Source: Neptunomonas marina (GTDB taxonomy: Bacteria; Pseudomonadota; Gammaproteobacteria; Pseudomonadales; Balneatricaceae). Taken from it: DNA of 64,000 nucleotides. The position numbers and the translations under genes are program-made. Positions 7,781-16,911 of this stretch are shown piece after piece. A model generated the notes under the pieces. The model made no database searches, had not been told where the DNA came from, and saw nothing but the letters and a program-made list of their open reading frames with translations. How positions within the stretch are numbered: position 1 is the first letter of the stretch; every line of letters begins with the position of its first letter. The DNA lies in the NCBI RefSeq assembly GCF_004005935.1, contig NZ_SACQ01000001.1, positions 589,485 to 653,484 on the forward strand, in the 5' to 3' direction.

Positions 7781-9006
7781 GCTTGCTTCTCCCGCGCTAG
7801 GTAATCCGCTAGAAAGTCGTTAAATGGGGCGTCTTTTAGGGCGCTTGCGATGTTAAACAGGTCCTTATCACCACGGCCTGATAAATTCACAACGAGTTTT
7901 TCGTCACGCGAAAGCTTTGGTGCCTCAGCAATTGCGGCTGCAACAGCGTGAGAGGACTCGAGTGCCGCGATAATGCCCTCTGTTGTGGCGAGTCGTTTAA
8001 AGGCGTCTAGGACGGCTTCGTCACGTGCGGCTGTCATGCGTAGCTCATTGCGCTTGACCATATCCGCAAGAATCGGGGAAACGCCGACATAATCCAGACC
8101 TGCCGAGATCGATTGCGTTGGCAGCAGCTGGCCTTGTTCATCTTGCAAGAACTCAGTCGCGTAACCTTGTGCGATCCCGAAGCGTGCTTGATCGGTGTTG
8201 AAGCGCATCGCGTGCTCTCCTACGCCGTCGCCAATTCCGCCGGCCTCGACACCCACAAGCTCGGTTGTTGTGCCTTTATAGGGCAGGAAGATTCCGCAGG
8301 CGTTACTGCCACCGCCAACACAAGCATAGATCTTATCAGGTTGACGCCCGAGTACCTCCGGCGCTTGGCTGAGCACTTCTTCGCCAATGATCGACTGGAA
8401 ACCGGCGACCATCTCAGGGTAGGGAGCGCAACCGCAACTTGTGCCGATCAGGTAGTGGGTGTCATTAAAACTACTCGACCAGTCGCGCATCGCTTCATCT
8501 AGCGCATCCTTTAAGGTGGCTGCGCCGGTTGTGACAGGTACTACCGTTGCGCCTAGTTGCTTCATCCAGAACACATTAGGGTACTGGCGTTCAATATCGT
8601 GGGCACCCATGTAAACGGTGCATTCAAGGCCGAGGCGGGCAGAAACCAATGCAGAAGCCACGCCATGTTGTCCTGCGCCCGTTTCAGCGATCACGCGTTT
8701 TTTGCCCATGCGTTTCGCGAGCAAGCCTTGGCCGATCACGTTATTCATCTTGTGCGCGCCGCTGTGGTTTAGATCTTCGCGCTTAAGATAGATTTGAGCG
8801 CCGCCCAACTGCTGAGATAAGTTCGGGCAGGGGGTTAGCGGTGTTGGGCGCCCAGAATACTGTTGCATCTGCGCCAGCATTTCAGCTTTGAATTCGGGAT
8901 CAGCCATCGCTTCTCGGTAAGCGCTGAGCAGATCTTGTTGGCTATTGAACAGTATTTCGGGAATAAAGCTTCCCCCATATTGACCAAAACGTCCTTCATC
9001 ACTCAT
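7777..9006 (-). CDS. trpB: tryptophan synthase beta chain, divergent type
   Basis: 409 residues. TrpB condenses indole with serine on PLP. The PLP lysine is Lys86 in HSGAHKMNNVIGQ, the catalytic Glu is Glu108 in AETGAGQHGVASAL, and the cofactor phosphate loop is CVGGGSNACG. SISAGLDYVGVSP and NLSGRGDKD complete the signature. The loop that is usually GTAAGPHPYP reads GTSCGCAPYP, an unusual form. Together with the atypical TrpA this suggests a diverged trpBA copy. No trpF and no LysR-type trpI adjoin it; the divergent neighbour is a TetR gene across a palindrome that could control trpBA. Confidence 0.92.
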   Translation of the reverse strand: MSDEGRFGQYGGSFIPEILFNSQQDLLSAYREAMADPEFKAEMLAQMQQYSGRPTPLTPCPNLSQQLGGAQIYLKREDLNHSGAHKMNNVIGQGLLAKRMGKKRVIAETGAGQHGVASALVSARLGLECTVYMGAHDIERQYPNVFWMKQLGATVVPVTTGAATLKDALDEAMRDWSSSFNDTHYLIGTSCGCAPYPEMVAGFQSIIGEEVLSQAPEVLGRQPDKIYACVGGGSNACGIFLPYKGTTTELVGVEAGGIGDGVGEHAMRFNTDQARFGIAQGYATEFLQDEQGQLLPTQSISAGLDYVGVSPILADMVKRNELRMTAARDEAVLDAFKRLATTEGIIAALESSHAVAAAIAEAPKLSRDEKLVVNLSGRGDKDLFNIASALKDAPFNDFLADYLAREKQA

Positions 9007-9028
9007 GATCAGATCCTGATATAAATTA

Positions 9029-9049
9029 TTAACTAAACGGTTTAGTTAA
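9029..9049. promoter_or_regulatory. TetR-type operator between trpB and tetR
   Basis: Perfect inverted repeat: arms TTAACTAAAC (9029-9038) and GTTTAGTTAA (9040-9049) around one central G. It lies 23 nt from the trpB start and 37 nt from the tetR start, so a bound repressor could control both directions. Confidence 0.75.
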
Positions 9050-9086
9050 ATTAATCGTTTTTTTTGTGCGCGTCAATGGGGGATTT

Positions 9087-9635
9087 ATGGCGAGAGGGCG
9101 TCCATCAAAACGTCAGCTCATTGTCGATACGGCATTTGAGTTATTTGCTGAGCGTGGTTATCAAGGTACGTCTATCGACCTTGTTGTGCAGGTTGCCGGT
9201 GTATCTAAGCCGACGGTTTACAATAATTTTCCGAGTAAGTTGGCGTTGTTATTAGCGGTGCTGGAGCAGCAGGCGGCTGAGCTTAGTAAGCACTTCAGCC
9301 AAGCAGAAACTGAACATAGTGATGGGCTGGAGCGCATTCTGGCGTTTTATCAAGCACTTGTTAAAGACGCGGCACGGTTGGCGATCTATCGTATCTTTCT
9401 TGGCGAGGAGCATAAGTTGTCAGATGAGCTCAAGGCTGCGTTTGCAGACTATCAGTCGCAAATCGAACGCTGGGTTTTGGCTCAAGCGCCGAACCCGTTA
9501 GAAAGGTTGAGCGGTTCGGCTATGTTGTTGCAGGGAGCTTTGGTACAGGGGCTTATGCTACCTGCGCTTATGGGGATGGATCCTGATGAGGGCGCCGTGC
9601 GTCGTGCGCTGTCTGGCTTGCTAAAGCACTGCTAG
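9087..9635 (+). CDS. TetR family transcriptional regulator
   Basis: 182 residues. The N-terminal helix-turn-helix is typical: ARGRPSKRQLIVDTAFELFAE..GYQGTSIDLV..AGVSKPTVYNNFPSK. The C-terminal ligand domain (about residues 60-182) has no recognisable motif. I start it at ATG 9087 (MARGRPS), preceded by GGGGGA, rather than at the upstream GTG 9066. It is divergent from trpBA with a perfect palindrome between them, so autoregulation and control of trpBA are likely; the inducer is unknown. Its stop overlaps the convergent hemerythrin gene by 4 bp. Confidence 0.88.
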   Translation: MARGRPSKRQLIVDTAFELFAERGYQGTSIDLVVQVAGVSKPTVYNNFPSKLALLLAVLEQQAAELSKHFSQAETEHSDGLERILAFYQALVKDAARLAIYRIFLGEEHKLSDELKAAFADYQSQIERWVLAQAPNPLERLSGSAMLLQGALVQGLMLPALMGMDPDEGAVRRALSGLLKHC

Positions 9636-10045
9636 AGTACCTTCGAGTAGGGAAGTGCTACCTTGTCCATAGTGGCTATGTGTCGGTGTAACCAGTTTGG
9701 GAAAACATCAACGAGATAGGTACGTATGGCGTCTATATCGGTGTATTGCTGCCAGTGATCTAGGGCTGTCTGCAGCTCACGGATGACGCGGCGATGCTCT
9801 TGGCGGTGGCGCAGATAGTTAGGGCAGCTGTGGGTTTGCATGAGCTCTTCCTCACGCGAGAAGTGGTCAACTTGATGCTGGACTAATGCTTGGAAGTGCA
9901 GCGAAATTAACGATTCTTGCTCAGGGCTGGGCGTGCGCAGAACCTGTTCAAGCTGGTCGATGCGACGAAACACCTCCTGATGATCCTCCTCAATAGCCGT
10001 ATGCACGGTGTGAGCGGTATCGTGACCGAAAGGGCTGTTTGGCAT
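9632..10045 (-). CDS. hemerythrin-like protein
   Basis: 137 residues forming a four-helix bundle with the ligands expected for a di-iron hemerythrin site: an N-terminal His region (HTAIEEDHQEVF), HFSREEELM, RHRQEH and WLHRHIATMD. Bacteriohemerythrins bind oxygen and serve in storage, sensing or delivery. No signal peptide, so cytoplasmic. It is monocistronic and convergent with the tetR gene, sharing 4 bp at the stops. All the iron ligands of the family seem present. Confidence 0.82.
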   Translation of the reverse strand: MPNSPFGHDTAHTVHTAIEEDHQEVFRRIDQLEQVLRTPSPEQESLISLHFQALVQHQVDHFSREEELMQTHSCPNYLRHRQEHRRVIRELQTALDHWQQYTDIDAIRTYLVDVFPNWLHRHIATMDKVALPYSKVL

Positions 10046-10131
10046 GAGCGGCTCCCGTTTCTTATTCTTCTGCTTTGAGGTTACGTCGACTTGCGCTGGG
10101 TTCCTATTTGGCTTTTGTCTAATTTAGAAGG

Positions 10132-10899
10132 CTATTCTGTACGCCAGTCTAGCCAGTAGCTGTAATCGATACGTGTGGATTCATGCAGGGCTTGCTGGAA
10201 CTGCGCTGAGGGTGTGTTACTGCACTTGACGGGGTGGAACTCGGGTTCTGTCCATCCCGTCATTCCCCCGAGATAGTCCCGCTGATAGCCCCATGTGCCG
10301 CACGCCAAAATGGTGTCGTATCGTTGGTTGCGAGTGCATACTGCACAGGTTTCAAAACCAACGAAAATGTCTTGTCCTTCAATACCATAGCCATCTGATA
10401 TGTAAGGGGTATCGTAGACGGCGACTTCCGATGCACGCGAATGCCGACCCTGCCAAGGTTTGTCGCGCGAGTCGATGGGGGTTTGGTGTGAGTTGTAGCC
10501 ATGCTCAAGTGGTGCGGCATCGTAAAACGGGTGCAGGAAGCCATCAGGTACATCGATCTGTACTGACCGTTCGGGTGGAATGAGTCGTGCATTGGTGTGG
10601 CGCACCTGAATAACACGATATTGGTCGCATTGGGCAAAGTTACCGTGCTGTAAATGCCCTTGCCGACTTGGAAAAAGGTGTATTTCAAGGCCAACGCCTG
10701 TTGCGTTATCCCGTGGCGTGTACGCCGCGTTGTGGCGACTGTCGTGATACCACTCGCGCGAGAACACTAAAATGCCCAGTGCTTGTTTGTCGTAAATAAC
10801 CGGACAGACTTTGCCTACCAGCAACTCGGCCGCGCTGATTGATTGGGCAAAAGCTGTGCATAGGAGAACAGAGTAAACTGTTTGAATCAAATGTTTCAT
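10132..10899 (-). CDS. secreted protein of unknown function
   Basis: 255 residues with a signal peptide (about 1-23, cleavage after ISA). The mature protein is rich in Tyr, His and Asp and contains at least six cysteines, including a CAVC pair, which fits disulfide bonds in the periplasm or outside the cell. I do not recognise a family, repeat or catalytic motif. It stands alone: the hemerythrin gene is 86 nt downstream on the same strand and the M48 protease gene is 118 nt upstream on the same strand. No regulatory site is evident. Confidence 0.6.
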   Translation of the reverse strand: MKHLIQTVYSVLLCTAFAQSISAAELLVGKVCPVIYDKQALGILVFSREWYHDSRHNAAYTPRDNATGVGLEIHLFPSRQGHLQHGNFAQCDQYRVIQVRHTNARLIPPERSVQIDVPDGFLHPFYDAAPLEHGYNSHQTPIDSRDKPWQGRHSRASEVAVYDTPYISDGYGIEGQDIFVGFETCAVCTRNQRYDTILACGTWGYQRDYLGGMTGWTEPEFHPVKCSNTPSAQFQQALHESTRIDYSYWLDWRTE

Positions 10900-11017
10900 A
10901 ACAGCTCCTTTTGCTTGTTTTTAGGCGGAGTGTCACGATTTCAGTATAGATAGTTTCTGTTTGAATTCCAGTTGCTAGTTTTGGCTATGAAAGGCCTTGC
11001 TCTTCACTTGTTTTCGC

Positions 11018-12448
11018 TTACAGTGCCGCTTCCATTTCGGCACGTACTTGTTTGACATCTTGTTCTAGTTGGTCGATACGTGCTTTATCAGAGGCTGTAA
11101 GGTTGCGCTCACGATGAGCATACTGGACTTGCGTCAAGGCTCGATCGACCTGACCGGTCAGCAGAAAATAGTCGATGCGGGCTTCATGTACAGCGATGTT
11201 TCGTCCAGCCTGCCCGAGAGCTTCTGCCAGTAGGTAGTGGGTTGTAACGTCATTTGGGTATTCACGTTTAAGATCATTGAGAACCTGTACCGCTTTATCG
11301 GCTAAACCTGCGCCCATATATGCCTCTGCGCGGCGTTGCTCAACGGCAAAATTACCCGGGTATACCGCGGCTAGGCCATCGAGTGTTTGCGCGGCTTGTC
11401 CCCAGCGTAGAGCTGCAATATCGGCTTCAACGCCCGTGAGTTGTGTAAATAGATGCTTTCGCCATTCACCGGGAAGCTTAGCTAGTGCCTGTTTCGCTTG
11501 ATCTGGACGGCTTAAACGGATCGCTGCGACGGCAAAGGCGTACAGGTCTTCGGGCTTGCCGCTAGAGCGATGTTTGTCTTGGAAATGGTTGTAAGCTGTT
11601 TGAGGGTTTGATTCATAGTACACCGCCATACGCGCCTTAACCGCTGCGAACTCAATACTGCGGCGGGTCAGTGGTGGCTTTCCGAGCCTCTCAGCGCGGT
11701 TGAGAGAGTCCGCAATACGTGCTTCGGTAACGGGGTGAGTCAATAAAAACTCAGGTGGTTTGCTTAAAAAGCGCTGTGATGCTTGCATACGGGAGAACAT
11801 ACGAGGCATCGCGCTGGGGTCGATGCCAGCAGAAACGAGTGTTTGCATACCCACTCGGTCAGCCTCACGTTCGTTTTGACGGCTAAACGAGAGACGGGCG
11901 GACTGTTGAGCGGCAATGGATGTAGAGATCGCCGCTGCGCCCGCTTGGGAGTCGGCGGCTGCAATCAGTACGCTGGCTAAGAAACTGGCAATGGCCAGTG
12001 GGCGATTACGACGTGATTCCTCTAAACTCGCTGCATAGTGGCGCTGGCTAAGGTGCGCCAGTTCGTGTGCAAGTACCGAAGCAAGCTCGTCCTCCCGCTC
12101 TGCAGCAAGCAGCAGGCCGCCGTGAATACCGATAATGCCGCCCGGTACTGCGAAGGCGTTAAACGTTTGATTATCAACAACGACCAAGTCGATGCGGCGG
12201 TCTTGCAGCTGGCTATGACCAACCAGCTCCCAACTGAGGTCGTGTAGATAGGACACAGCGAGTGGATCGTCCAAGAGCTTGACGCTTCCTCGTAATGAGC
12301 GCACCCATGCGCGGCCAAGACGGTGCTCCTGATCCAGAGAGATCGTTGAGGATGCAGCATCTGTGAGCACCGGTAGGTCGCTGTTCGCAATCGCTCGGGA
12401 AGATACGGAAAGCATAAGGATGAAGAAAAAAAGATGAACGAATCGCAT
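11018..12448 (-). CDS. bepA: M48 family metalloprotease with TPRs, BepA-like
   Basis: 476 residues. BepA (YfgC) is a periplasmic zinc protease/chaperone that assists BAM and LptD assembly and degrades stalled outer-membrane proteins. It has a signal peptide (about residues 1-22), the zinc motif HELAH at about 128-132, the third-ligand region NEREADRVGMQ, and a C-terminal half of TPR repeats. I start it at ATG 12448, giving a normal signal peptide; the upstream ATG at 12487 adds 13 residues and lacks a ribosome site. It matches the position of PA1005 in Pseudomonas aeruginosa, next to the TusA-like gene, which is divergent here. Confidence 0.88.
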   Translation of the reverse strand: MRFVHLFFFILMLSVSSRAIANSDLPVLTDAASSTISLDQEHRLGRAWVRSLRGSVKLLDDPLAVSYLHDLSWELVGHSQLQDRRIDLVVVDNQTFNAFAVPGGIIGIHGGLLLAAEREDELASVLAHELAHLSQRHYAASLEESRRNRPLAIASFLASVLIAAADSQAGAAAISTSIAAQQSARLSFSRQNEREADRVGMQTLVSAGIDPSAMPRMFSRMQASQRFLSKPPEFLLTHPVTEARIADSLNRAERLGKPPLTRRSIEFAAVKARMAVYYESNPQTAYNHFQDKHRSSGKPEDLYAFAVAAIRLSRPDQAKQALAKLPGEWRKHLFTQLTGVEADIAALRWGQAAQTLDGLAAVYPGNFAVEQRRAEAYMGAGLADKAVQVLNDLKREYPNDVTTHYLLAEALGQAGRNIAVHEARIDYFLLTGQVDRALTQVQYAHRERNLTASDKARIDQLEQDVKQVRAEMEAAL

Positions 12449-12565
12449 GTAAAAGATCTCACTGGCTTTTAAGGTGGTGATAACCATGTCATTATCGTGG
12501 CATTTTTAGCTGAGACACCTTTCAGCCAAAATAACATACGTAATGTATTGATATAAGGCCAGAAT

Positions 12566-12802
12566 ATGCCAGATATTGAAGTTGACGAATTTCTTGATGC
12601 CTCCGGCCTCAATTGCCCGATGCCACTGCTGAAAACGAAGCAAAAGCTAAATCAGATGGTAACCGGTGAGCTATTAAAAGTGATTGCGACGGATGGTGGC
12701 TCGCAACGAGACTTTAAAGCATTTACTGATCAGTCCGACCATGAGCTGATTGAAATGTTCACCGAGGGTGGTGACTATATCTACGTGATTCGTCGCGGAT
12801 AA
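12566..12802 (+). CDS. TusA/SirA-like sulfurtransferase
   Basis: 78 residues with the TusA-family active motif: LDASGLNCPMPLLKTKQKLN, Cys within the first 20 residues or so, followed by the conserved DGGSQRDFKAF segment. TusA-like proteins carry persulfide sulfur. By synteny it corresponds to PA1006, which is reported to affect molybdenum homeostasis and nitrate respiration, so a role in sulfur delivery for cofactors is plausible. ATG follows AAGG. It is 27 nt upstream of perM and probably cotranscribed with it. Confidence 0.88.
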   Translation: MPDIEVDEFLDASGLNCPMPLLKTKQKLNQMVTGELLKVIATDGGSQRDFKAFTDQSDHELIEMFTEGGDYIYVIRRG

Positions 12803-12829
12803 CTAGAACAATACAAGGCATAACTACCT

Positions 12830-13912
12830 ATGAGAGCAATTTTCTCGAAGTGGATCGAACGCTACTTTTCGGATGAGGAGGCGCTGTTTCTCTTCCTTCT
12901 ACTCAGTGTATCGCTCGTTATTATCCTAACGCTAGGGAAGCCGCTTGCCCCTGTATTTGCGGGTTTGATTATCGCCTTTTTGATGCAGGGCGGTGTGGAC
13001 TGGTTAAAGGAGCGTAAAGTCCCTCACTTAGCATCAGTCTCTATTGTCTTTGTCGGCTTTATCGGTTTTGTGCTTGCCTTGGCGCTGGTGGTTATACCGC
13101 TCGCTTGGCAGCAGTTATCGACCTTTTTCAAAGATCTGCCCAATATGGTGCAAGAGGTTCAAGCGCTACTGCTGGTATTGCCCGAAACGTATCCGCAGTG
13201 GATTTCAGAAGACAAAGTGCGCGATATCATGAACTTGGCGACCAGCGAGCTAACAACTGCGAGCCAATGGGTCTTTACTTACTCGGTCAACTCCTTAACA
13301 AGTATTGTGACAGTGCTCGTTTACGTCGTACTGGTGCCAATATTAGTGTTCTTCTTTCTTAAAGATGGCCGCAGCTTGGTGAAGTGGTGGACCTCGTTTC
13401 TGCCGCGCAAACGCCAGATGATGACCAAAATTTGGGATGAAATGGACGACCAGATTGCTAACTACATTCGTGGCAAAGTCATTGAGATCATGATTGTTGG
13501 TTTGGTGACGTACGTAACCTTCCTGTTCTTGGGCATCAATTATGCGGCGTTACTTGGGATTTTAGTGGGGCTTTCGGTGCTTATCCCTTATATTGGCGCG
13601 GCGCTGGTAACCTTGCCGGTGGCTCTGGTGGGTTTCTTTCAGTGGGGCTGGAGTAGTGAGTTCATGTACTTAATGATCGCTTACGGCATCATTCAAGCGT
13701 TGGATGGTAACGTGTTGGTGCCGCTGCTGTTCTCAGAGGCTGTCAACTTGCACCCCATCGCAATCATTGTTGCAGTGCTTCTATTTGGTACTTTGTGGGG
13801 GTTTTGGGGCGTATTCTTTGCGATTCCGCTAGCGACTCTCGTGAAAGCGGTGATCAATGCTTGGCCCGGGCCCTTAGAGAGGGATGAGAAAGAGCTGGAA
13901 GAGGCTGCATAA
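12830..13912 (+). CDS. perM: PerM / AI-2E family membrane protein
   Basis: 360 residues with about eight transmembrane segments, a large hydrophilic loop after the third (about residues 95-150), and the family segments VPILVFFFLKDGR and GLSVLIPYIGAALVTLPVAL. PerM/YdiK/TqsA-type proteins are inner-membrane transporters or permeases of mixed substrate; some export autoinducer 2, others are Na+/H+ antiporters. The pairing with the TusA-like gene and the following peroxiredoxin is the conserved PA1006-PA1008 arrangement. A strong terminator follows. Confidence 0.87.
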   Translation: MRAIFSKWIERYFSDEEALFLFLLLSVSLVIILTLGKPLAPVFAGLIIAFLMQGGVDWLKERKVPHLASVSIVFVGFIGFVLALALVVIPLAWQQLSTFFKDLPNMVQEVQALLLVLPETYPQWISEDKVRDIMNLATSELTTASQWVFTYSVNSLTSIVTVLVYVVLVPILVFFFLKDGRSLVKWWTSFLPRKRQMMTKIWDEMDDQIANYIRGKVIEIMIVGLVTYVTFLFLGINYAALLGILVGLSVLIPYIGAALVTLPVALVGFFQWGWSSEFMYLMIAYGIIQALDGNVLVPLLFSEAVNLHPIAIIVAVLLFGTLWGFWGVFFAIPLATLVKAVINAWPGPLERDEKELEEAA

Positions 13913-13920
13913 AACTAAAA

Positions 13921-13946
13921 AGCCCAGCTAAATGCTGGGCTTTTTT
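13921..13946. terminator. bidirectional terminator between perM and bcp
   Basis: AGCCCAGC / GCTGGGCT with a 5-nt loop, flanked by A- and T-runs on both sides; it serves both convergent genes. Confidence 0.92.
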
Positions 13947-13983
13947 ACGCTCGCCTGCTGGTGGGCTAGGGCAGATTTAGGCG

Positions 13984-14451
13984 TTATAGTGCTTTTACTG
14001 CTTCTAGAACTTCGTCCACGTGACCTTTGACCTTAACCTTGCGCCACTCGTTGCGCAGGATACCCTCGGCATCGATCAGAAAGGTGCTGCGCTCGATACC
14101 CATATATTCCTTGCCGTACAGCTTTTTCAACTTGATGACATCAAAGTGTTTGCAGAAGGCTTCTTCAGGGTCACTGATCAGCTCAAATGGGAACTCGTGT
14201 TTTTTCTTGAAGTTCTCATGGGTACGCATGCTGTCTTTACTGACGCCGAATATCACCGTGTTAGCCGCTTCAAACTCGGCGTATAGGTCGCGGAAGTTTT
14301 GTCCCTCGGTTGTGCAGCCAGGCGTGTTGTCCTTCGGATAAAAGTAGATCACAACATTTTTGCCTTTCAGCTCAGAGAGTGTGACGGTGGTCTCGCTGGT
14401 GGCTTGAGCGGTTGTGTCCGCAATGGGTTGGCCAACTTCAGGTGTAGACAT
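13984..14451 (-). CDS. bcp: PrxQ/BCP-type peroxiredoxin
   Basis: 155 residues, matching the 156 of Escherichia coli BCP. It reduces hydrogen and organic peroxides using thioredoxin. The peroxidatic Cys is in NTPGCTTEGQNFRDL. The usual resolving Cys five residues later (CxxxxC) is Gln here, so the enzyme probably resolves through another Cys (FCKHFDV) or an external thiol. I start it at ATG 14451 because AAGGA lies 8 nt before it; the upstream ATG at 14505 adds an unlikely extension. Position equals PA1008. It is divergent from dapA. Confidence 0.9.
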   Translation of the reverse strand: MSTPEVGQPIADTTAQATSETTVTLSELKGKNVVIYFYPKDNTPGCTTEGQNFRDLYAEFEAANTVIFGVSKDSMRTHENFKKKHEFPFELISDPEEAFCKHFDVIKLKKLYGKEYMGIERSTFLIDAEGILRNEWRKVKVKGHVDEVLEAVKAL

Positions 14452-14605
14452 GGTTTTCATCCTTACGTTAAAAAAAGCGTTATCGCTACTACGCTTATTC
14501 GGCATAAATCGTTTAGAATACTGAGCCCTATACGATATCAGATCAAAGTTTAGATTTGAGCATTCTGTTAAATCTTAAATCTGGGCTTTTTAGATGGAGA
14601 ACAAA

Positions 14606-15484
14606 ATGATTACCGGCAGTATTGTAGCGCTAGTGACCCCGATGAAAGCAAACGGTGAGATCGATTGGGACGGTCTTGATAAGGTTGTTGACTTTCATCT
14701 GGAGAAGGGCACGGACTCGATCGTTGCTGTTGGCACGACGGGTGAATCAGCAACGCTAGATTGCAACGAGCACTGTGCGGTAATTAAACGTGTGGTTGAG
14801 CGCGTCAAAGGCAAAATTCCTGTTATCGCGGGAACCGGCGCAAACTCAACAACAGAAGCTATCGACCTAACACGCGAGGCAAAAAATGCGGGTGCTGCGG
14901 CGTGCTTACTGGTTACGCCATACTACAACAAGCCGACTCAGGAAGGTTTGTATCAGCATTTTAAAGCAATTGCTGAAGCGGTTGATGTGCCACAGATTCT
15001 TTACAACGTACCGGGCCGTACAGCTTGCGATATGTTGCCCGAGACTGTTCTGCGCTTAGCGGAAATTGACAACATCATCGGTATTAAAGAAGCGACCGGG
15101 GATGTAGACCGTGCCCGTGAGTTAATCGCTAAAGCACCAAAAGATTTCGCGATCTATTCCGGTGACGATGCAACGGCTATTGAGCTTATTCTGGCGGGTG
15201 GTCATGGCAATATTTCTGTGACAGCGAACGTTGCACCAGCGGAGATGTCAGAGCTTTGCCGTTTAGGTTTGGCAGGTGAAACAGAAGCTGCTCGTGAATT
15301 GCAGGCGCGCTTGATGCCGTTGCATACACAGCTCTTCGTTGAAGCGAATCCAATCCCTGTTAAATGGGCTATGTATGATATGGGCCTAATCGATGACGGC
15401 ATTCGATTACCTTTGACCCTCCTATCGAGCCAGTATCATGCAGTGGTGCGTCAAGCTTTGGTAGACAGTGGCATTTCAGAATAA
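14606..15484 (+). CDS. dapA: 4-hydroxy-tetrahydrodipicolinate synthase
   Basis: 292 residues, the Escherichia coli length. DapA condenses pyruvate with aspartate semialdehyde, the first committed step to diaminopimelate and lysine. It opens [11 protein letters not shown] and has GTTGESATL, the Tyr region [17 protein letters not shown], the tyrosine in YNVPGRT, and the Schiff-base lysine in [10 protein letters not shown] (near residue 161). I start it at ATG 14606 with GGAG 5 nt upstream; the ATG at 14594 overlaps that site. It leads the dapA-bamC-purC block. The gcvR-like gene that precedes dapA in Pseudomonas is absent. Confidence 0.96.
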   Translation: MITGSIVALVTPMKANGEIDWDGLDKVVDFHLEKGTDSIVAVGTTGESATLDCNEHCAVIKRVVERVKGKIPVIAGTGANSTTEAIDLTREAKNAGAAACLLVTPYYNKPTQEGLYQHFKAIAEAVDVPQILYNVPGRTACDMLPETVLRLAEIDNIIGIKEATGDVDRARELIAKAPKDFAIYSGDDATAIELILAGGHGNISVTANVAPAEMSELCRLGLAGETEAARELQARLMPLHTQLFVEANPIPVKWAMYDMGLIDDGIRLPLTLLSSQYHAVVRQALVDSGISE

Positions 15485-15495
15485 GGAGTAACCTG

Positions 15496-16875
15496 ATGCG
15501 TTTGTTTCCTCTCGTTCTAGCAGCTTCCATGTTGGTTAGCGCTGGTTGTAGCATGATGGACAAAAACCCAATCTATGGGGAAGACGGCTTGCTACGTGAC
15601 CGCTCTCAGGACTACGAGAAAGCAAGCGCAGATAGGAAACTCGAGATACCGGCGCACCTCAAAGTGCGCCAAACAGAAGATTTATTGGTTGTGCCCACCG
15701 CAGGTCAAACCGCAGCTGCTCGTGTTGGCTCATTTGAAGTACCACGTCCTGAATTTTTCTATGCGGATACCGGCAGTGAAGCGGTTAATCTAAAACGCCA
15801 AGGCGATGAGAAGCTGATCGTTGTTGATGAACCTATCGCTGCGGTATGGGAAAAAACCCTGGACTTCATGAAGTTCAATGCCATTCCTGTTGCCAGTGCC
15901 AACCCTCGGACAGGTGAGATCGAGTCCGATTGGATCTTGGTGAGCGGTCCTGAGTACAGCATGGTCGACAGCTGGATTAAAAGGCTGACGTTTCAAACCA
16001 TCGAAGGCGGCACGAAGAACAAGCTGAAGTTCTCCGTCAAACCTGACGCTGCTGACTATGGCCGCACATCTATCGCGTTGCAGCATGTTGCTCTACCCGA
16101 GGATGCACAGGTTGCTGCGGTCGATTGGGGCAACACGTCGCATGATGTTGGCTACAAATCCGATATGATGTTTGAGATGCTTCGGTATCTGTCCAAGGCA
16201 ACGCTTAAACCATCAGAGCGCTCGTTGCTGGCCTACCAACAACAGCCGAGTCAGACGCGCCCTCAGTTGGGTCGCGACTCCCGTGGTAATCCCGTATTGA
16301 AGTTTGGTTCATCGGCGGATCAGTCTTGGTCACTGCTAAATACAGCGGTGGATCGTGCTGATCTTGATGTCGGTACGCGTGATCAATCCCTTGGCATGAT
16401 GTACATGACCTACACGACCTCGACACCTATTGATCGTAAGAAGGAGATGGGATTCTTCGAGTGGCTATTCTCTGACCGCGAAGAGATTAAAATTGATACT
16501 GGCACCATCGCCAGCGTGTTTGGCGTCGACGATGATAGTGTTATCCGTTACAGCGCGAACGAAGTGCCTCAAGAGCCATTAGAAGAGGGACAAGCGCGTG
16601 CTTTGGATGATCCTAATAATGCAGCTAACCAAGACGGCTACAAAATTTGGTTCGCCGGACGTGTTGTTTACGTGTTTGGCGGCGGTAATAAGAAAGGCAG
16701 TTACAACGCAAAGACAGATGCGTATGAGCACACAGGGCGTTATCAGCTGAAAATGACGCGTTCACGCTCAGGTGTTTACATCACCGTTAAAGATGACGAG
16801 GGTCTTGCCGCACCAGCGATTGTCGCTGAAGAGATCCTGTGGGCTATCAAAGACAACATCCCTGCTAAGCGCTAG
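15496..16875 (+). CDS. bamC: outer-membrane assembly lipoprotein BamC
   Basis: 459 residues. BamC is a lipoprotein of the BAM complex that inserts beta-barrel proteins into the outer membrane. The signal peptide ends in a lipobox, LVSAGC, with the lipidated Cys at residue 18 and no Asp at +2. An unstructured N-terminal stretch (to about residue 90) is followed by two helix-grip-like domains. It is longer than the 344 residues of Escherichia coli BamC, partly from the extended middle and C-terminal region. It lies 11 nt after dapA and 36 nt before purC, the order conserved in Pseudomonas and Escherichia coli (dapA-nlpB). Confidence 0.85.
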   Translation: MRLFPLVLAASMLVSAGCSMMDKNPIYGEDGLLRDRSQDYEKASADRKLEIPAHLKVRQTEDLLVVPTAGQTAAARVGSFEVPRPEFFYADTGSEAVNLKRQGDEKLIVVDEPIAAVWEKTLDFMKFNAIPVASANPRTGEIESDWILVSGPEYSMVDSWIKRLTFQTIEGGTKNKLKFSVKPDAADYGRTSIALQHVALPEDAQVAAVDWGNTSHDVGYKSDMMFEMLRYLSKATLKPSERSLLAYQQQPSQTRPQLGRDSRGNPVLKFGSSADQSWSLLNTAVDRADLDVGTRDQSLGMMYMTYTTSTPIDRKKEMGFFEWLFSDREEIKIDTGTIASVFGVDDDSVIRYSANEVPQEPLEEGQARALDDPNNAANQDGYKIWFAGRVVYVFGGGNKKGSYNAKTDAYEHTGRYQLKMTRSRSGVYITVKDDEGLAAPAIVAEEILWAIKDNIPAKR

Positions 16876-16911
16876 CTTGGTAGATCGAAGAGAGTTATTT
16901 TGGAGATATTA

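Noticed and set aside
6914-9049. One TetR regulon joining hisC and trpBA
   Set aside because: The hisC palindrome AACCAATTGGTT does not match the trpB/tetR palindrome, and a terminator separates the genes.
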